From Psychrobacter sp. WY6 (GTDB lineage: Bacteria; Pseudomonadota; Gammaproteobacteria; Pseudomonadales; Moraxellaceae), in the NCBI RefSeq assembly GCF_018448495.1, contig NZ_CP049902.1:372001-436000 (forward strand): a stretch of DNA of 64,000 nucleotides, read 5' to 3'. A program made the position numbers and the translations under genes. Below, piece after piece: positions 34,326 through 44,159 of this stretch. Below the pieces are notes generated by a model. It was not told where the DNA came from and searched no databases. It saw nothing but the letters and a program-made list of their open reading frames with translations. Position 1 is the first letter of the stretch; each line of letters opens with the position of its first letter.

Positions 34326-34586
34326 GGTGATGTGATTTAACCTCTTTAGTTAATAACAATTAAAATAATACGTAAAAACAATAATACGTAATAACAGACG
34401 TAGATGGGGATGAATACAGCAAATAAAACAGATCTTTGATTATTAAATTATAAATGGAGCAGATCAAAGTAGCTTCACTTTAGCGCAAGGCTCACCGACA
34501 TTCAACGATAAATTCACTCAAATTGTATTGTCAGTACGTTATAAACTTTGCTATGGTCAAAGCCTTCACACACCAAAGCACACCCT

Positions 34587-35948
34587 ATGTCGCTACGTTC
34601 CTTTTTCTCTCGCCTGCTCACGCCGCACTCACATAGCCATCGTTCAGATAACGGCTTGGACACGCTTGAGTCAAATAATCATGGTTCGGATAGACACGGC
34701 TTAAAAAATAACACTGCGAATGGTCGCCAACCGACACCTACATGGCGATATTATTTTGTACAGTTTTTCATCATTATTACCTTGCTACTGTCAGCCGTCT
34801 GGTTATTGCTGGCGATTTGGTATCAGTTTGGGGCAGGCTCTGCCATCACTTGGTTAGCCGCAATTTTCATTGTTGGTGTACTGACAGCCTTACTGAGCGT
34901 TCGCTATTGGCCGAAAATAGCTCAGCGCTTTGATCATAAACAACACAGCAGTAAACCATGGAGCAACGAAGCAACCATAAATAGTAAGTCAGCAAATAAA
35001 TGGTTAACCGCTTTATATGGCGCTATTTGGTTGGTAGGCGTTGGCTGGTTTTTTTCTATTGAACCCCAACAAGAGCGCGACTGGATGGCTGAGGTAAGTG
35101 AAAGAGTCACTTACGAGCGCGATGCAATCAACCCTAATTTAGTGACCCTAACCAATGTACGCAACTTTGATTGGCATACCGACACGGAGGCGACCGAACG
35201 CTGGGACACACGTACCATTGATATGTCCAAACTATCTGGCGTCGATGTCACCAATTCTTACTGGATGGGTCCACTGATTGCCCATACTTTGGTCAGTTTT
35301 CGTTTTGAAGATGATAGACCGCTTGCTTTCTCATTTGAGATTCGTAAAGAAGAAGGCGAGTCGTTTTCGGCATTAGCAGGGTTTTTTAGACGCTATGAGC
35401 TGAGCCTGATTGCCGCAGAAGAGCGCGATATTATTTATACCCGAACGAATGCGCGTGGCGAGCAAGTTTATCTATTTCCCGTTAGTAACTTGCAGCAGCA
35501 CGAGGTCAAGTCACTATTTGAATCTTACTTAACCGCTGCCGATGAATTGAATACCAAGCCTGCTTGGTATAACACATTACTCAGTAATTGCACCAATATC
35601 ATTTTTTATATGGCGCGTATCGTCAGTGGTGATCGCCTGCCGTGGGATTATCGTATTTGGGTCTCTGGCTGGCTGCCAAATTATCTATATGATGTCGGTA
35701 TGCTTGACGCTAATCCAGAAAATACTGGACAGCCTTGGTCAATGGATACATGGTACGAGCGTACCCATATCAACTCAAAGGTTAAAGGATTTGATAATCA
35801 AATCAATCTAGAGTCTGGCGTTAATAGCAACGAAAACAGCCGCGAGTTCTCTGAGCAAATTCGTCAGGATATTCCTATCCCGCCATTGGCTGACACGCAA
35901 GAAGATGCTGAGGCAAAAGCCAAATCTGCAGCTCAGGCTTCTTATTAA
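34587..35948 (+). CDS. DUF4105 / Lnb N-terminal domain membrane protein
   Basis: About 453 residues from the ATG at 34587 (MSLRSFFSRLLTPHSHSHRS). An upstream in-frame TTG at 34548 would add 13 residues and is less likely. Three hydrophobic helices lie in the N-terminal 160 residues (for example FIIITLLLSAVWLLLAIWYQ), then a large soluble domain with SYWMGPLIAHTLVSFRFEDD and the conserved Cys/Asn motif LLSNCTNIIFYMARI. This domain is DUF4105, which I recall being renamed Lnb_N after a Bacteroides lipoprotein N-acyltransferase; whether this protein acts on lipoproteins is unknown. It is divergent from the corC-lnt cluster. Confidence 0.82.
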   Translation: MSLRSFFSRLLTPHSHSHRSDNGLDTLESNNHGSDRHGLKNNTANGRQPTPTWRYYFVQFFIIITLLLSAVWLLLAIWYQFGAGSAITWLAAIFIVGVLTALLSVRYWPKIAQRFDHKQHSSKPWSNEATINSKSANKWLTALYGAIWLVGVGWFFSIEPQQERDWMAEVSERVTYERDAINPNLVTLTNVRNFDWHTDTEATERWDTRTIDMSKLSGVDVTNSYWMGPLIAHTLVSFRFEDDRPLAFSFEIRKEEGESFSALAGFFRRYELSLIAAEERDIIYTRTNARGEQVYLFPVSNLQQHEVKSLFESYLTAADELNTKPAWYNTLLSNCTNIIFYMARIVSGDRLPWDYRIWVSGWLPNYLYDVGMLDANPENTGQPWSMDTWYERTHINSKVKGFDNQINLESGVNSNENSREFSEQIRQDIPIPPLADTQEDAEAKAKSAAQASY

Positions 35949-36034
35949 AATCAAGTCGCATTGTACGTTTACCCTGCAATAATACCAACGTCACTGATGT
36001 CACTGATTTCAGTAACTCTCAATATTATCAAGGC

Positions 36035-36649
36035 TTAACCCAGCTGACCACCCTCCTCCATCGCTTCATCAGACAGACCAGTTTCAGAAACACAGCGCCC
36101 TGCCACGCCAACATTGGCAGCACGCATTTGTTGCTGCGTTACCACTGCATCTTGGGACAATAACAAATGCCAATTTGGCAAATTTTGTCCTTTATACAAA
36201 CGCTTATAGGCGCAGTGCGAAGGCAACCACATCATCTGCGGCAGATTGTCCATGGTCAGCTGAATACAGTCTGGCACATGCTCTTGACGCGTGTCATAGT
36301 GCTGACAATAACCCGTCGTACAGTCCATTAGCTGGCAAGTCACATCGGTATACTCGACCAACTCTTCATCCACATCGCCATTCTCATCTTCGTCAATATA
36401 CTTAATCAAACAGCAGCTGCCACAGCCATCACACAACGCTTCCCATTCGCTATGATTGAGTTCTGACAGTGCAAAGCGCGACCAAAAATTCGGACGCAAG
36501 GTATCATTGAGCTTACTGTCATGGTCGCTGTTGCTTTCATTACCACTGTCAGGAAATAAGCTCACAGCTGATTTTTCCGTGACTTTTTGCGGCAAAGTTG
36601 CGTCAGAGTCGAGATGGGCTGCACAGTTGTCTAACAAGTTTAGTGTCAT
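36035..36649 (-). CDS. YcgN family cysteine cluster protein (UPF0260)
   Basis: A 204-residue intact frame. The cysteine-rich core is typical: WEALCDGCGSCCLIKYIDED, TDVTCQLMDCTTGYCQHYDT, VPDCIQLTMDNL and a late GRCVSE, giving a Fe-S or Zn cluster-like set of Cys. The first 55 residues (through SDHDSKLNDTLRPNFWSRFA) are a variable extension; E. coli YcgN is about 150 residues, so the start could be internal. Function of the family is not established. Confidence 0.87.
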   Translation of the reverse strand: MTLNLLDNCAAHLDSDATLPQKVTEKSAVSLFPDSGNESNSDHDSKLNDTLRPNFWSRFALSELNHSEWEALCDGCGSCCLIKYIDEDENGDVDEELVEYTDVTCQLMDCTTGYCQHYDTRQEHVPDCIQLTMDNLPQMMWLPSHCAYKRLYKGQNLPNWHLLLSQDAVVTQQQMRAANVGVAGRCVSETGLSDEAMEEGGQLG

Positions 36650-36808
36650 AAAGGTGCCGTAGCATTTTGATAAAGAGCGTTACAGTATTATAGCTGTTTT
36701 TGCCTAGGTTGAGCGTTAAGGTAGTAAAAGTAAGAAAAACGATGTCGCAAAAACACAGACAAATAACCTTTATAACGTACAACTCCTCACATAAAAAAGG
36801 ATAATAAT

Positions 36809-37546
36809 ATGTCAATTAAGACTTTTGAATTAATCAGTACCACCGAAAACGGTGTCCAGCTTATCAGCTATGTGGCATTGCCAGAAAATGCATCTGACGA
36901 CCATCCTGTTGCGGGAATTTTAGTAGCGCCAGAATGGTGGGGTATCGTTGATCACCCAAAATCAGTGGTCGAGCGCTTGGCAGAAGCAGGTTATGCTGCC
37001 GTCGCAATGGACGTCTACGGTGAAGGCAAGCTGACCACCGATGCTGCACAAGCGAATATGTGGATGGAGCAAGTATTAGAAGATCAAGATATGCTGATGG
37101 CGCGCTGCCGTTTAATCCTTAATGACTTTAGCGACCAGTTAGCCGTTGATGGTGACAATCTAGCAGCGATTGGCTTTTGCTTCGGCGGTAAGGTCGTGCT
37201 TGATATGGCTCGCGAAGGCATGCCATTAAAAGCGGTTGCCACTTTCCATGGCAACCCAACACCAAAACAGCCAGCGGATAAAAACTTCACCGCTAACGTA
37301 TTGGTTGCTCACGGTCGCGATGATTCAATGGTATCCATGGAAGCAATAGAAGGTCTAAAATCAGAACTAGATGCTGCTGGTGTTGACTATATTATCGATG
37401 TTTATGACAACGCTAAGCATGGCTTTACCAACCCACATGCCGATGAGCGCGCTGCTAAAAATGTTGATCTTGGCTACAACGAATCTGCTGCCAAGCAAAG
37501 CTGGGAAAACATGCTTGAATTTATGGAAAATAACTTAGGTAAATAA
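36809..37546 (+). CDS. Dienelactone hydrolase family protein
   Basis: A 245-residue intact alpha/beta hydrolase of the DLH family. The nucleophile is Cys in AAIGFCFGGKVVLDMA (about residue 123), with Asp in NVLVAHGRDDSMVSM and His in YDNAKHGFTNPHAD completing the triad. WWGIVDHPKSVVERLAEAGY is the usual early segment. An AAAGGATAA ribosome site precedes the start. No aromatic degradation genes are nearby, so the physiological substrate is unclear. The last codons merge into a 13-bp tandem repeat. Confidence 0.92.
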   Translation: MSIKTFELISTTENGVQLISYVALPENASDDHPVAGILVAPEWWGIVDHPKSVVERLAEAGYAAVAMDVYGEGKLTTDAAQANMWMEQVLEDQDMLMARCRLILNDFSDQLAVDGDNLAAIGFCFGGKVVLDMAREGMPLKAVATFHGNPTPKQPADKNFTANVLVAHGRDDSMVSMEAIEGLKSELDAAGVDYIIDVYDNAKHGFTNPHADERAAKNVDLGYNESAAKQSWENMLEFMENNLGK

Positions 37547-37568
37547 CTTAGGTAAATAACTTAGGTAA
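37530..37568. repeat. Three tandem copies of a 13-bp unit at the end of the DLH gene
   Basis: Unit ATAACTTAGGTAA at 37530-37542, 37543-37555 and 37556-37568, perfect. The first copy encodes the last residues and stop of the dienelactone hydrolase, so the rest is a post-stop duplication. Confidence 0.9.
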
Positions 37569-37651
37569 ATAATCTTTGGATCAGGCATATCAATAGCTGT
37601 TTTCAGGTTATTAACACATTATTTATTAACCCCTATCTATTAACCCACTAT

Positions 37652-37706
37652 ATAGCAGAGTGCGCCCGGCATAGCAGAGTGCGCCCGGCGCACTCTGCTT
37701 TTTTAT
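37652..37706 (+). terminator. Terminator with duplicated 5' arm
   Basis: The 19-bp unit ATAGCAGAGTGCGCCCGGC is present twice in tandem (37652-37670, 37671-37689). The second copy forms a 12-bp stem with GCGCACTCTGCT (37688-37699), followed by T6. The first copy could compete for the same 3' arm. It serves the dienelactone hydrolase transcript. Confidence 0.88.
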
Positions 37707-37863
37707 CGTAAACAAATCCATATTGGTCATTACACACTTACAAAGGCTTACTATTAGTAAGGATTTAAGACGCTAACATGGTTATTGTACAGTCGTGATT
37801 TATAAAATCGGTCACACCACTTGCTGATAGCTCTTTAATCACTCACTAATAATAAGGTAAACC
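37707..37863. other. Non-coding upstream region of the SDR gene
   Basis: This is the rest of the 317-base gap between the DLH and SDR genes. Beyond the repeats and terminator listed, I see only AT-rich sequence and an AATAAGGTAA ribosome-site context before 37864. Confidence 0.4.
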
Positions 37864-38655
37864 ATGAAAACCATCCAACAACTATTCGACTTTCATCATA
37901 AAACCATCATTATCAGTGGTGCAGCAGGCGCTATTGGTAGCGAGGCGGCACGGTTTTTAAGCTCATTAGGAGGCAACATTGTCCTCGCTGATTTAAATGA
38001 AGATAAAGTGAAGAAAATTGCCGCTGATATCGAAAAAGAAACAGGCAATGCAACCTTAGGTATGAAAACTGACTTTACTGATGAGACGCAAATTGCAGCC
38101 TTGGTCGATGCAACTATTGCAAAATTCGGCAAGATTTCTGCAGTAGTCAACAACGTCGGTTGGGGTGCAAATACGCCCTTATGGGAATCTACCACCGAAA
38201 AAATGGTCAATGCGTATAAGCTCAACACCTTGGGATCTTATCATTTGACTCGTTTATGTATGCCGTATTTAAAACAAGAAGAAAACGCCTCTGTGGTATT
38301 TTCTGGATCCATGGTTGGTAATACACCATCGCCAGAATTTATCGAATACAGCACAGCTAAAGCGGGCTTGCTAAATATGGTAAAAAGTATGGCGGTCGCA
38401 TCAGGTCCTGAAGTGCGCTTTAACTCACTAATCATCGGTACAGTAGATAATGGTGCTTCCTCTGAAGAAGCCGGTTATACCCAAGAAATGATCGATAATG
38501 TGGTCAAAGGTATCGTCCTAAAACGACGTGGCGTGCCAGCAGATATCGCTCAAGCGATGGCGTTTTTGTTAAGTGATGCAGCGTCTTGGATTACTGGTGC
38601 CGAACTGACAGTCAATGGCGGCGGTGTTTATAAAAGCAAAATGCCCACCTCATAA
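37864..38655 (+). CDS. SDR family oxidoreductase (FabG/HdhA-like)
   Basis: A 263-residue intact classical short-chain dehydrogenase. Cofactor motif IIISGAAGAIGSEAARFLSS (TGxxxGxG variant with SGAAGAIG), ADLNED giving NAD preference by the Asp at the end of strand 2, NNVGWG in place of NNAG, catalytic Ser in VVFSGSMVGNTPSPEF, Y-x3-K in IEYSTAKAGLLNMV and the C-terminal ITGAELTVNGGG. Substrate unknown; similarity in layout to 7-alpha-hydroxysteroid dehydrogenases is only general. Followed by a terminator. Confidence 0.9.
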   Translation: MKTIQQLFDFHHKTIIISGAAGAIGSEAARFLSSLGGNIVLADLNEDKVKKIAADIEKETGNATLGMKTDFTDETQIAALVDATIAKFGKISAVVNNVGWGANTPLWESTTEKMVNAYKLNTLGSYHLTRLCMPYLKQEENASVVFSGSMVGNTPSPEFIEYSTAKAGLLNMVKSMAVASGPEVRFNSLIIGTVDNGASSEEAGYTQEMIDNVVKGIVLKRRGVPADIAQAMAFLLSDAASWITGAELTVNGGGVYKSKMPTS

Positions 38656-38700
38656 ACTCAGCCATCACTTTAATCATAAATTTATAAACGATACATACTA

Positions 38701-38757
38701 GGGCGTGTTGAGCATTCGACCATACTGGGTAGGATTTTATCTACTCAGTATTTTTTA
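38701..38757 (+). terminator. Terminator after the SDR gene, preceded by a MITE-like end
   Basis: The stem ATACTGGGTAG (38722-38732) / CTACTCAGTAT (38741-38751), one G-U pair, is followed by T6. The sequence just before it, TA-GGGCGTGTTGAGC at 38699-38713, matches the first eight bases of the MITE ends found elsewhere in the window, so the terminator may derive from a decayed element of a related type. Confidence 0.75.
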
Positions 38758-38794
38758 TGCATAAACCTATTCGCTTAGACTTGGAACATAAACC

Positions 38795-39223
38795 ATGACA
38801 ACAACATTAAACGCAAAATTGCTAAAAGGCGCTATGCTTACTGGCGTAATCAATGCCTTCATTAACGGCGGCATACAATACTTCTTCTTAAAAACATACT
38901 CATCAATCGCAATATCTGTTGACTCTATTACCAATAATGAAGACACGGTGCTCGGTACCTCCGTTACCTTATCGATTACGTTAGCCATGATTTTGACTAT
39001 GGTGGCTTATTTTGGTATCAAAGAAAAAAAAGTAGCCTTCTTCCCAACCGCTTTTTGGTTGACGATAAAGCATGGATTTTTCACCTTTGGGGTATTGACC
39101 TCTCTTGCTGTACTATGGCAAAAATACGCAGGTACGGTCGAAGTATCTTTGATTTCAGCTTTAATTATTATCGGTGTTTGCAGGTATCGTCTCAGGTATG
39201 GTGAATTATCTAACCCTGCGTGA
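38795..39223 (+). CDS. Hypothetical four-helix membrane protein, C-terminus frameshifted
   Basis: As read 142 residues. Hydrophobic segments lie at about residues 8-32 (GAMLTGVINAFINGGIQYFF), 54-73 (SVTLSITLAMILTMVAYFGI), 82-105 (FPTAFWLTIKHGFFTFGVLT) and 118-130. Near 39177 the frame should change (one T too many or two too few in GTTTGC): the other frame gives VAGIVSGMVNYLTLREC, the expected continuation of the last helix, and stays open to 39302. No named family; it resembles small permease-like proteins in other proteobacteria. True end uncertain. Confidence 0.68.
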   Translation: MTTTLNAKLLKGAMLTGVINAFINGGIQYFFLKTYSSIAISVDSITNNEDTVLGTSVTLSITLAMILTMVAYFGIKEKKVAFFPTAFWLTIKHGFFTFGVLTSLAVLWQKYAGTVEVSLISALIIIGVCRYRLRYGELSNPA

Positions 39224-39418
39224 ATGTACATTATCAGAAAGACAAATAATTATATGCCGCTTAAACATCTTAGTTTATAAAGCATCAAGGTCAGCTCCAT
39301 GATCGTGAACGAATAATCTTGGGCTAGCCCGTTTTTTTGATGAGCGCTTTGCTTGTGTTTGCTTTGAAATCGAGTCATCATCAAGCCATCAAATATTGAG
39401 TAACGGTGTGGTAGCGCT

Positions 39419-42400
39419 ATGTCTGATATCAGCGGGTTTGTATGGCTTGTTTGTCTAGTAGTGATTATCGTTTTTTACCATAAACTAAAGCGACGCGTTG
39501 ATCAGCTTCAACAAGACATCACGCAACTGCAAGATGAGTTACAAGCGCAGCAACACCGTGTCAGCTCTATGAATAATAACGCCAATAATGACGTTGATGT
39601 TCATACTGAACCAATGGCTCAAACGATAGCTGAGACTCACTCGCCCCAACCTATTATCGAGGAGCTATTTGACTCAGCACCTCCTTTACCTACTGCTACG
39701 ATTAACCCGAAACCAATCCCTTCTCCAAAAAAACCATCGCCCATAGAGCCGGATGAGCGCTCACTACCTATCGTCACTTCACTCATTCACTCCATCAAAA
39801 ACTGGTTTTTTGGCGGTAATCTAGTCGTACGCGTTGGCGTGATCGTCTTACTTATCGGTGTGGTGCTACTACTTCGCTTGTTAAGCGACTATATCGAAGT
39901 GTCGATAGCATCCAAGCTTTTAGCGATAGGCATCCTCGGTTTAGGTCTGGCAGCATTAGGTCTAAAATTGGCAAAAAATCGCTTTGCTTATGGCATCACC
40001 CTACAAGGCGCAGGCTTAGCGATTGCGTATTTAACGACCTTTTTTGCCTATAGCGTTTACCAAGTCTTGCCTAGTTTACCGAGTTTTATTGGGCTTGGGC
40101 TATTATCTGCGATTACCATTGCACTCGCCGTGCGTCAAAACGCTTTTCCGCTGGCGTTGTTGGCATTATCGGGTGGTTTTTTTGCGCCTATTTTGACCAG
40201 TGAAGACACGGGCAGTTTGGTGATATTGTTTAGTTACTATCTGCTATTGAACGTGACGATTGCGATTATCGCGCATTACCGCCCATGGAAAATACTGAAT
40301 TTATTCGGTGTCACTGTGACCTTTGGGTTAGCTTACTACTGGGGCATCAGTGAAAATTTGAGCACAGTCATTGAGGCGCAGCGCTGGTCTTTAGTCCTAC
40401 TGGTCACCTTACATTTACTGCTATATCTGTTTGTCGTCATTCGCTACGCCCAACAAATCATTGTCTACAATACCCTTAATGAAACAGACATCATCCAGAC
40501 AGATAGCGCAGACAACGTAAAACATCTAGATAGCGTTCACGTAAGAAATAACAGCTATGTATTTCCTATTGATACTGGCTTACTATTTTCAGTGCCGATA
40601 TTAGCCTTTGGTTTATTTGCGGCATTATTAGATGACATTTCTAACGCCTTAACCATCGCGAGTGCTATTTTAGCCACTGTTTATTTAGGACTTGGCTGGT
40701 TGTTTATACAACGTAGCCAGCGTTATGCCTTAATCACCGAAGGTATGCTGGCTTTAGGATTTGGTTTTTTGGCGCTGGTAATACCTTTAGCATTAGATGC
40801 TGAATGGATTGCTTTTGGCTGGTCAGTACAAGGACTGGCACTGGTATGGTTTGGACGGCGCTCATTGCGAGCGTGGTCAGTGCTATTCGGTCTTTTATTG
40901 CAGCTAATCAGTATCGGCATGCTGATGGTAAAAGTCGTCTTCGCCATTCAAGATTATCCGACATTGGCATTAACCATTTCGGCTATGACTTATCTAGCCA
41001 CTGTATTTATTTTACGCACGAACAACTCGCCAGCTATGCTAAATGAGTTTGAACGAAGACTTAAATGATAGCTTAGATAATCATTCAACATATTCTCAAG
41101 AGCAAAACGCCACGCCAGATGCGATAGCAACCTATACCAACGCGTTAGGTATTAGCACTCATGCCGCCCAGCAATGGCTAACCTCAATCAATAGCCAAAG
41201 CACCGTGTTTAATCTTGTTTGGCACAGCCCTGTATTCATGCGGTTTTTGACCTTTACTGCTATGGCTTGGATGATACAAGTATTGTTGCTTGATGTTAAT
41301 CAATGGTTTGCCAGTTGGACACTGGCAACGACGACCATGATTGCACTCGCAGCACTGGTCAGCCTTGCCATTTATTGGACAATCAATCGTTATCACTCGT
41401 GGATAGAAATCAGACAGCTTAGCCACGGCTTATCGATCGTCTTTTATCTCATGCTCGTCATACAATTGCCGCAAAAATTCGAGTTTCATTTAATATGGCA
41501 GACAGCAGATTGGCTACTATTTACTAGTTTAATCGTTGGTTGGTTGATTATCGGACAATCGTGGTTAAAGACGTGGTACGACCATTCCGAGCTGTCACGC
41601 TATGATGGCACGAGCTGGCTGGTAGCTAGCATTTTAATCATTGCTGCCGCCGCCCACTATGGACTCGCAGATTCCGCTGGCGTGATGGCTGTCTTGATGC
41701 CAGCCATTTTAATATTGGCTGGGCTATGCTTCAGCTATCGTAATTCCGATTATCGTCAGCAAAATAAGCGCACGAATCAGGTATTAAAACAAAGCCCACT
41801 ATACTGGTTTGATTGGCAACAAGCGCTATTAAGCTGCGCGGCTATCTTTGCGCCCATTGCTTTAAGTTGGGTCATCATTACCAACTGGTTATATGATGGT
41901 GTAATTTGGGGTATGTCCTACTTCCCACTACTGAATTTATACGACATTACCTCATGGCTGACGCTATCGGTTGGCTTTAGTCTGTATTACATCAGCCAAC
42001 GTCGCCACAATGAAACCGTTATCGATTCGAGTGTAGCTGCCAAATCTAAGCGCGTATTCACCACTGAGAATTTGCTAATCATATTGGGACTAATCAGTTT
42101 TTGGTTAATCTCCAGCATGTTGGTCAGAACGCTACACGCCTTTATTGGTACGCCACTTTGGGATGACCATCAAGGCGGCGCATGGCAGAGCGAGCAAGTA
42201 CAAACAGGACTGACGATTTTATGGACGCTCTTGGCATTGGTTGCCACCATCATAGCGAGTCGCTACTGGCAACGCGCGCTTTGGTTTATGGGTATTGGGC
42301 TATTGGGTGTCGTCGTCCTTAAACTAGTCTTAGTCGATTTGTCACAAACCGAAGCGATTTGGCGAGTGATATCTTTCCTTGGCGCAGGCAGTTTAATACT

Positions 42401-42467
42401 ATTAATTGGTTATCTTGCACCGTTACCCCCTGCCCGCGATGAAATAGAAAATCCAGCTCAAGAGTAA
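39419..42467 (+). CDS. DUF2339 family giant membrane protein, one frameshift
   Basis: About 1,015 residues after correction. One N-terminal helix and a short coiled coil (LKRRVDQLQQDITQLQDELQ) are followed by a Pro-rich linker and then more than 20 hydrophobic segments, with the DUF2339 opening NWFFGGNLVVRVGVIVLLIG and FAYGITLQGAGLAIAYLTTF. As read it splits into 39419-41068 and 41043-42467. The second part has no plausible ribosome site, and removing one A at 41063-41065 joins them (FERRLNDSLDNHS). DUF2339 proteins are single long chains of unknown function, so one gene is favoured. No close neighbours share its strand and spacing. Confidence 0.85.
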
Positions 42468-42591
42468 CAGCGCATCTGGTTGGGCGAAATTGTAGCGTGA
42501 GCAAGGTGGTTCTGTAGTAAACTGGACACCATGAAAAGTAAATGACGATCGTCTTACTTTGCGCATTTTTTATAAAAGGTTATGAAAGCAG

Positions 42592-43547
42592 ATGGATAGA
42601 GAGCAAGTATTCAGTGGTTCCCTGGGCACATGAACAAAGCCCGTAACGAAATCAAAGAAATCATGCCGCAGATGGATTTGGTCATCGAGGTCATCGATGC
42701 GCGTATCCCATATAGTAGTGAAAACCCAATGGTCGCGGCATTGCGCGGCGAAAAGCCCGTCATCAAAATCCTGAACAAAGCCGACCTTGCTGATCCTGAA
42801 TTGACCCAAGCGTGGATGGACTATCTTGAGCAGCAAAGCGGTGTGAAAGCCATTGCTTGCGATACTGATAAAGCCAATGATGTCAAACGTATCATCGCCA
42901 TCTGTAAACAACTTGTGCCCAATAAAGTGGGCACGGGTCGCCAAATCAAAGCCATGATTATGGGAATTCCAAACGTTGGTAAATCAACATTGATTAATAC
43001 CTTGGCTGGACGTGCTGTCGCAAGAACTGGCGATGAGCCAGCGGTCACCAAGTCGCAGCAATTGATTAAACTTGACGATGACATCATGCTCTATGACACG
43101 CCCGGTATGCTATGGCCAAAAGTCGAAAACGAAAACTCTGGCTATCGTCTGGCAGCGACGGGCGGTATTCGTGATACGGCTTTTGACTTCGCTGATGTTG
43201 CGAGCTATACCGCTGAATACTTGATGCAAGCCTATCCTGAGCTACTAAAAACCCGCTATAAAATAGAAGCACTACCAAAGACTGATTGGGAGTTTTTTGA
43301 AGTCGCTGGACGCAATCGCGGCTGTGTACGTTCGGGCAATCAAGTCGATACCTACCGCATGTCTGAGATTTTGATCAACGAGTTACGTAGCGCTAAGCTT
43401 GGGCGCATTACGCTTGAGACGCCAGCCATGTCTGAAGCTGAAGAACTCGTCGTCGCCGAGCAACGCTTAGCAGCAGAAGAGAAAAGAATCGCTAAAGAAG
43501 AAGAAAAACGCTTACGTCGTTTGAAAACGCGGAAGAATCGAAAGTAG
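42592..43547 (+). CDS. ylqF: Ribosome biogenesis GTPase YlqF/RbgA, N-terminus frameshifted
   Basis: Circularly permuted GTPase acting in large-subunit assembly, about 318 residues. The G motifs come in permuted order: G4 ILNKADLAD, then G1 IMGIPNVGKSTLINTLAGRA, then G3 LYDTPGMLWPK. The conserved N-terminus ASIQWFPGHMNKARNEI is restored if one base is added at about 42602, which joins the ATG at 42592 (MDR). Without this correction the frame starts only at MNKARNE, 12 residues short of the WFPGHM motif. The tail is Lys/Glu/Arg-rich. Confidence 0.92.
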
Positions 43548-43633
43548 GTTACCGGAACATAATCCTACTATAGTTTGATATTGATAATATGCGTACTTAT
43601 TTACTCTAAAACTTCTAAGGTACATCTTGGACT

Positions 43634-44044
43634 ATGAGAAATAAAAAGACTAAATGGCTAATTTATACAGTACTTGTAGGTTTAATTCCCATTCTGGCAA
43701 GATTTATGGTTTGGTTTGTAACTAAAGAAGGTAGTCTCGATCTATTATCAGCCTCTGATTTTGTTGCTTTCGGATTAGTTTTGCACATCTCTAATATCAA
43801 CGAAATAGAACACTACGAAGGACAACGAGAACAGTGGAAAACTGTCCAAAATGGTATTTCGATTACATTTATAGCTTTTTATAGCATTTTATTAGCTTTG
43901 AATCTAGTTGGAGCAGATGTTATTGATATTAAAGCTATAACATTTTGTGCTATTGGTTTATCAGTAGTTTCATTTGTTATCAGCTACTCAGTATATGATG
44001 CAGTTTCAAGAATACCTATTACTTCTGTTGAGAATAAAATATGA
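43634..44044 (+). CDS. Hypothetical four-helix membrane protein (first gene of an AT-rich cassette)
   Basis: 136 residues, intact. Four hydrophobic segments: about 8-29 (WLIYTVLVGLIPILARFMVW), 40-55 (SDFVAFGLVLHISNI), 73-93 (SITFIAFYSILLALNLVGAD) and 100-120 (TFCAIGLSVVSFVISYSVYD). Short charged loops, no enzymatic motif. Base composition is clearly more AT-rich than the flanking ylqF gene, suggesting an acquired gene. Its stop overlaps the next ATG by four bases (ATGA), so the following small ORF is translationally coupled. No family recognised. Confidence 0.72.
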   Translation: MRNKKTKWLIYTVLVGLIPILARFMVWFVTKEGSLDLLSASDFVAFGLVLHISNINEIEHYEGQREQWKTVQNGISITFIAFYSILLALNLVGADVIDIKAITFCAIGLSVVSFVISYSVYDAVSRIPITSVENKI

Positions 44045-44148
44045 CTACTATAATTATAGTTGCGACTATTATCTTAGCTTTGATAGGTATACTTATAGCT
44101 GTTTGGTCAATAGTAGATACTAGAAGAAACACTATGATGACTATATAA
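44041..44148 (+). CDS. Very small single-helix membrane peptide, possibly N-terminal part of the next gene
   Basis: A 35-residue frame starting at an ATG that overlaps the preceding stop. It is one hydrophobic helix, TIIIVATIILALIGILIAVW, followed by DTRR. If one A is missing from the AAA near 44127 (a frequent error type here), the frame instead runs DTRRKHYDDYIKGKEVIKNI and fuses directly to the downstream gene, making a membrane-anchored version. Both readings are possible; the downstream gene also has its own GTG start and ribosome site. Confidence 0.5.
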   Translation: MTTIIIVATIILALIGILIAVWSIVDTRRNTMMTI

Positions 44149-44159
44149 AAGGAAAAGAA

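Noticed and set aside
41043..42467. A second, independent membrane protein gene overlapping the DUF2339 gene
   Set aside because: No ribosome site, a 26-bp overlap, and removal of one A joins both parts into a normal-length DUF2339 protein.
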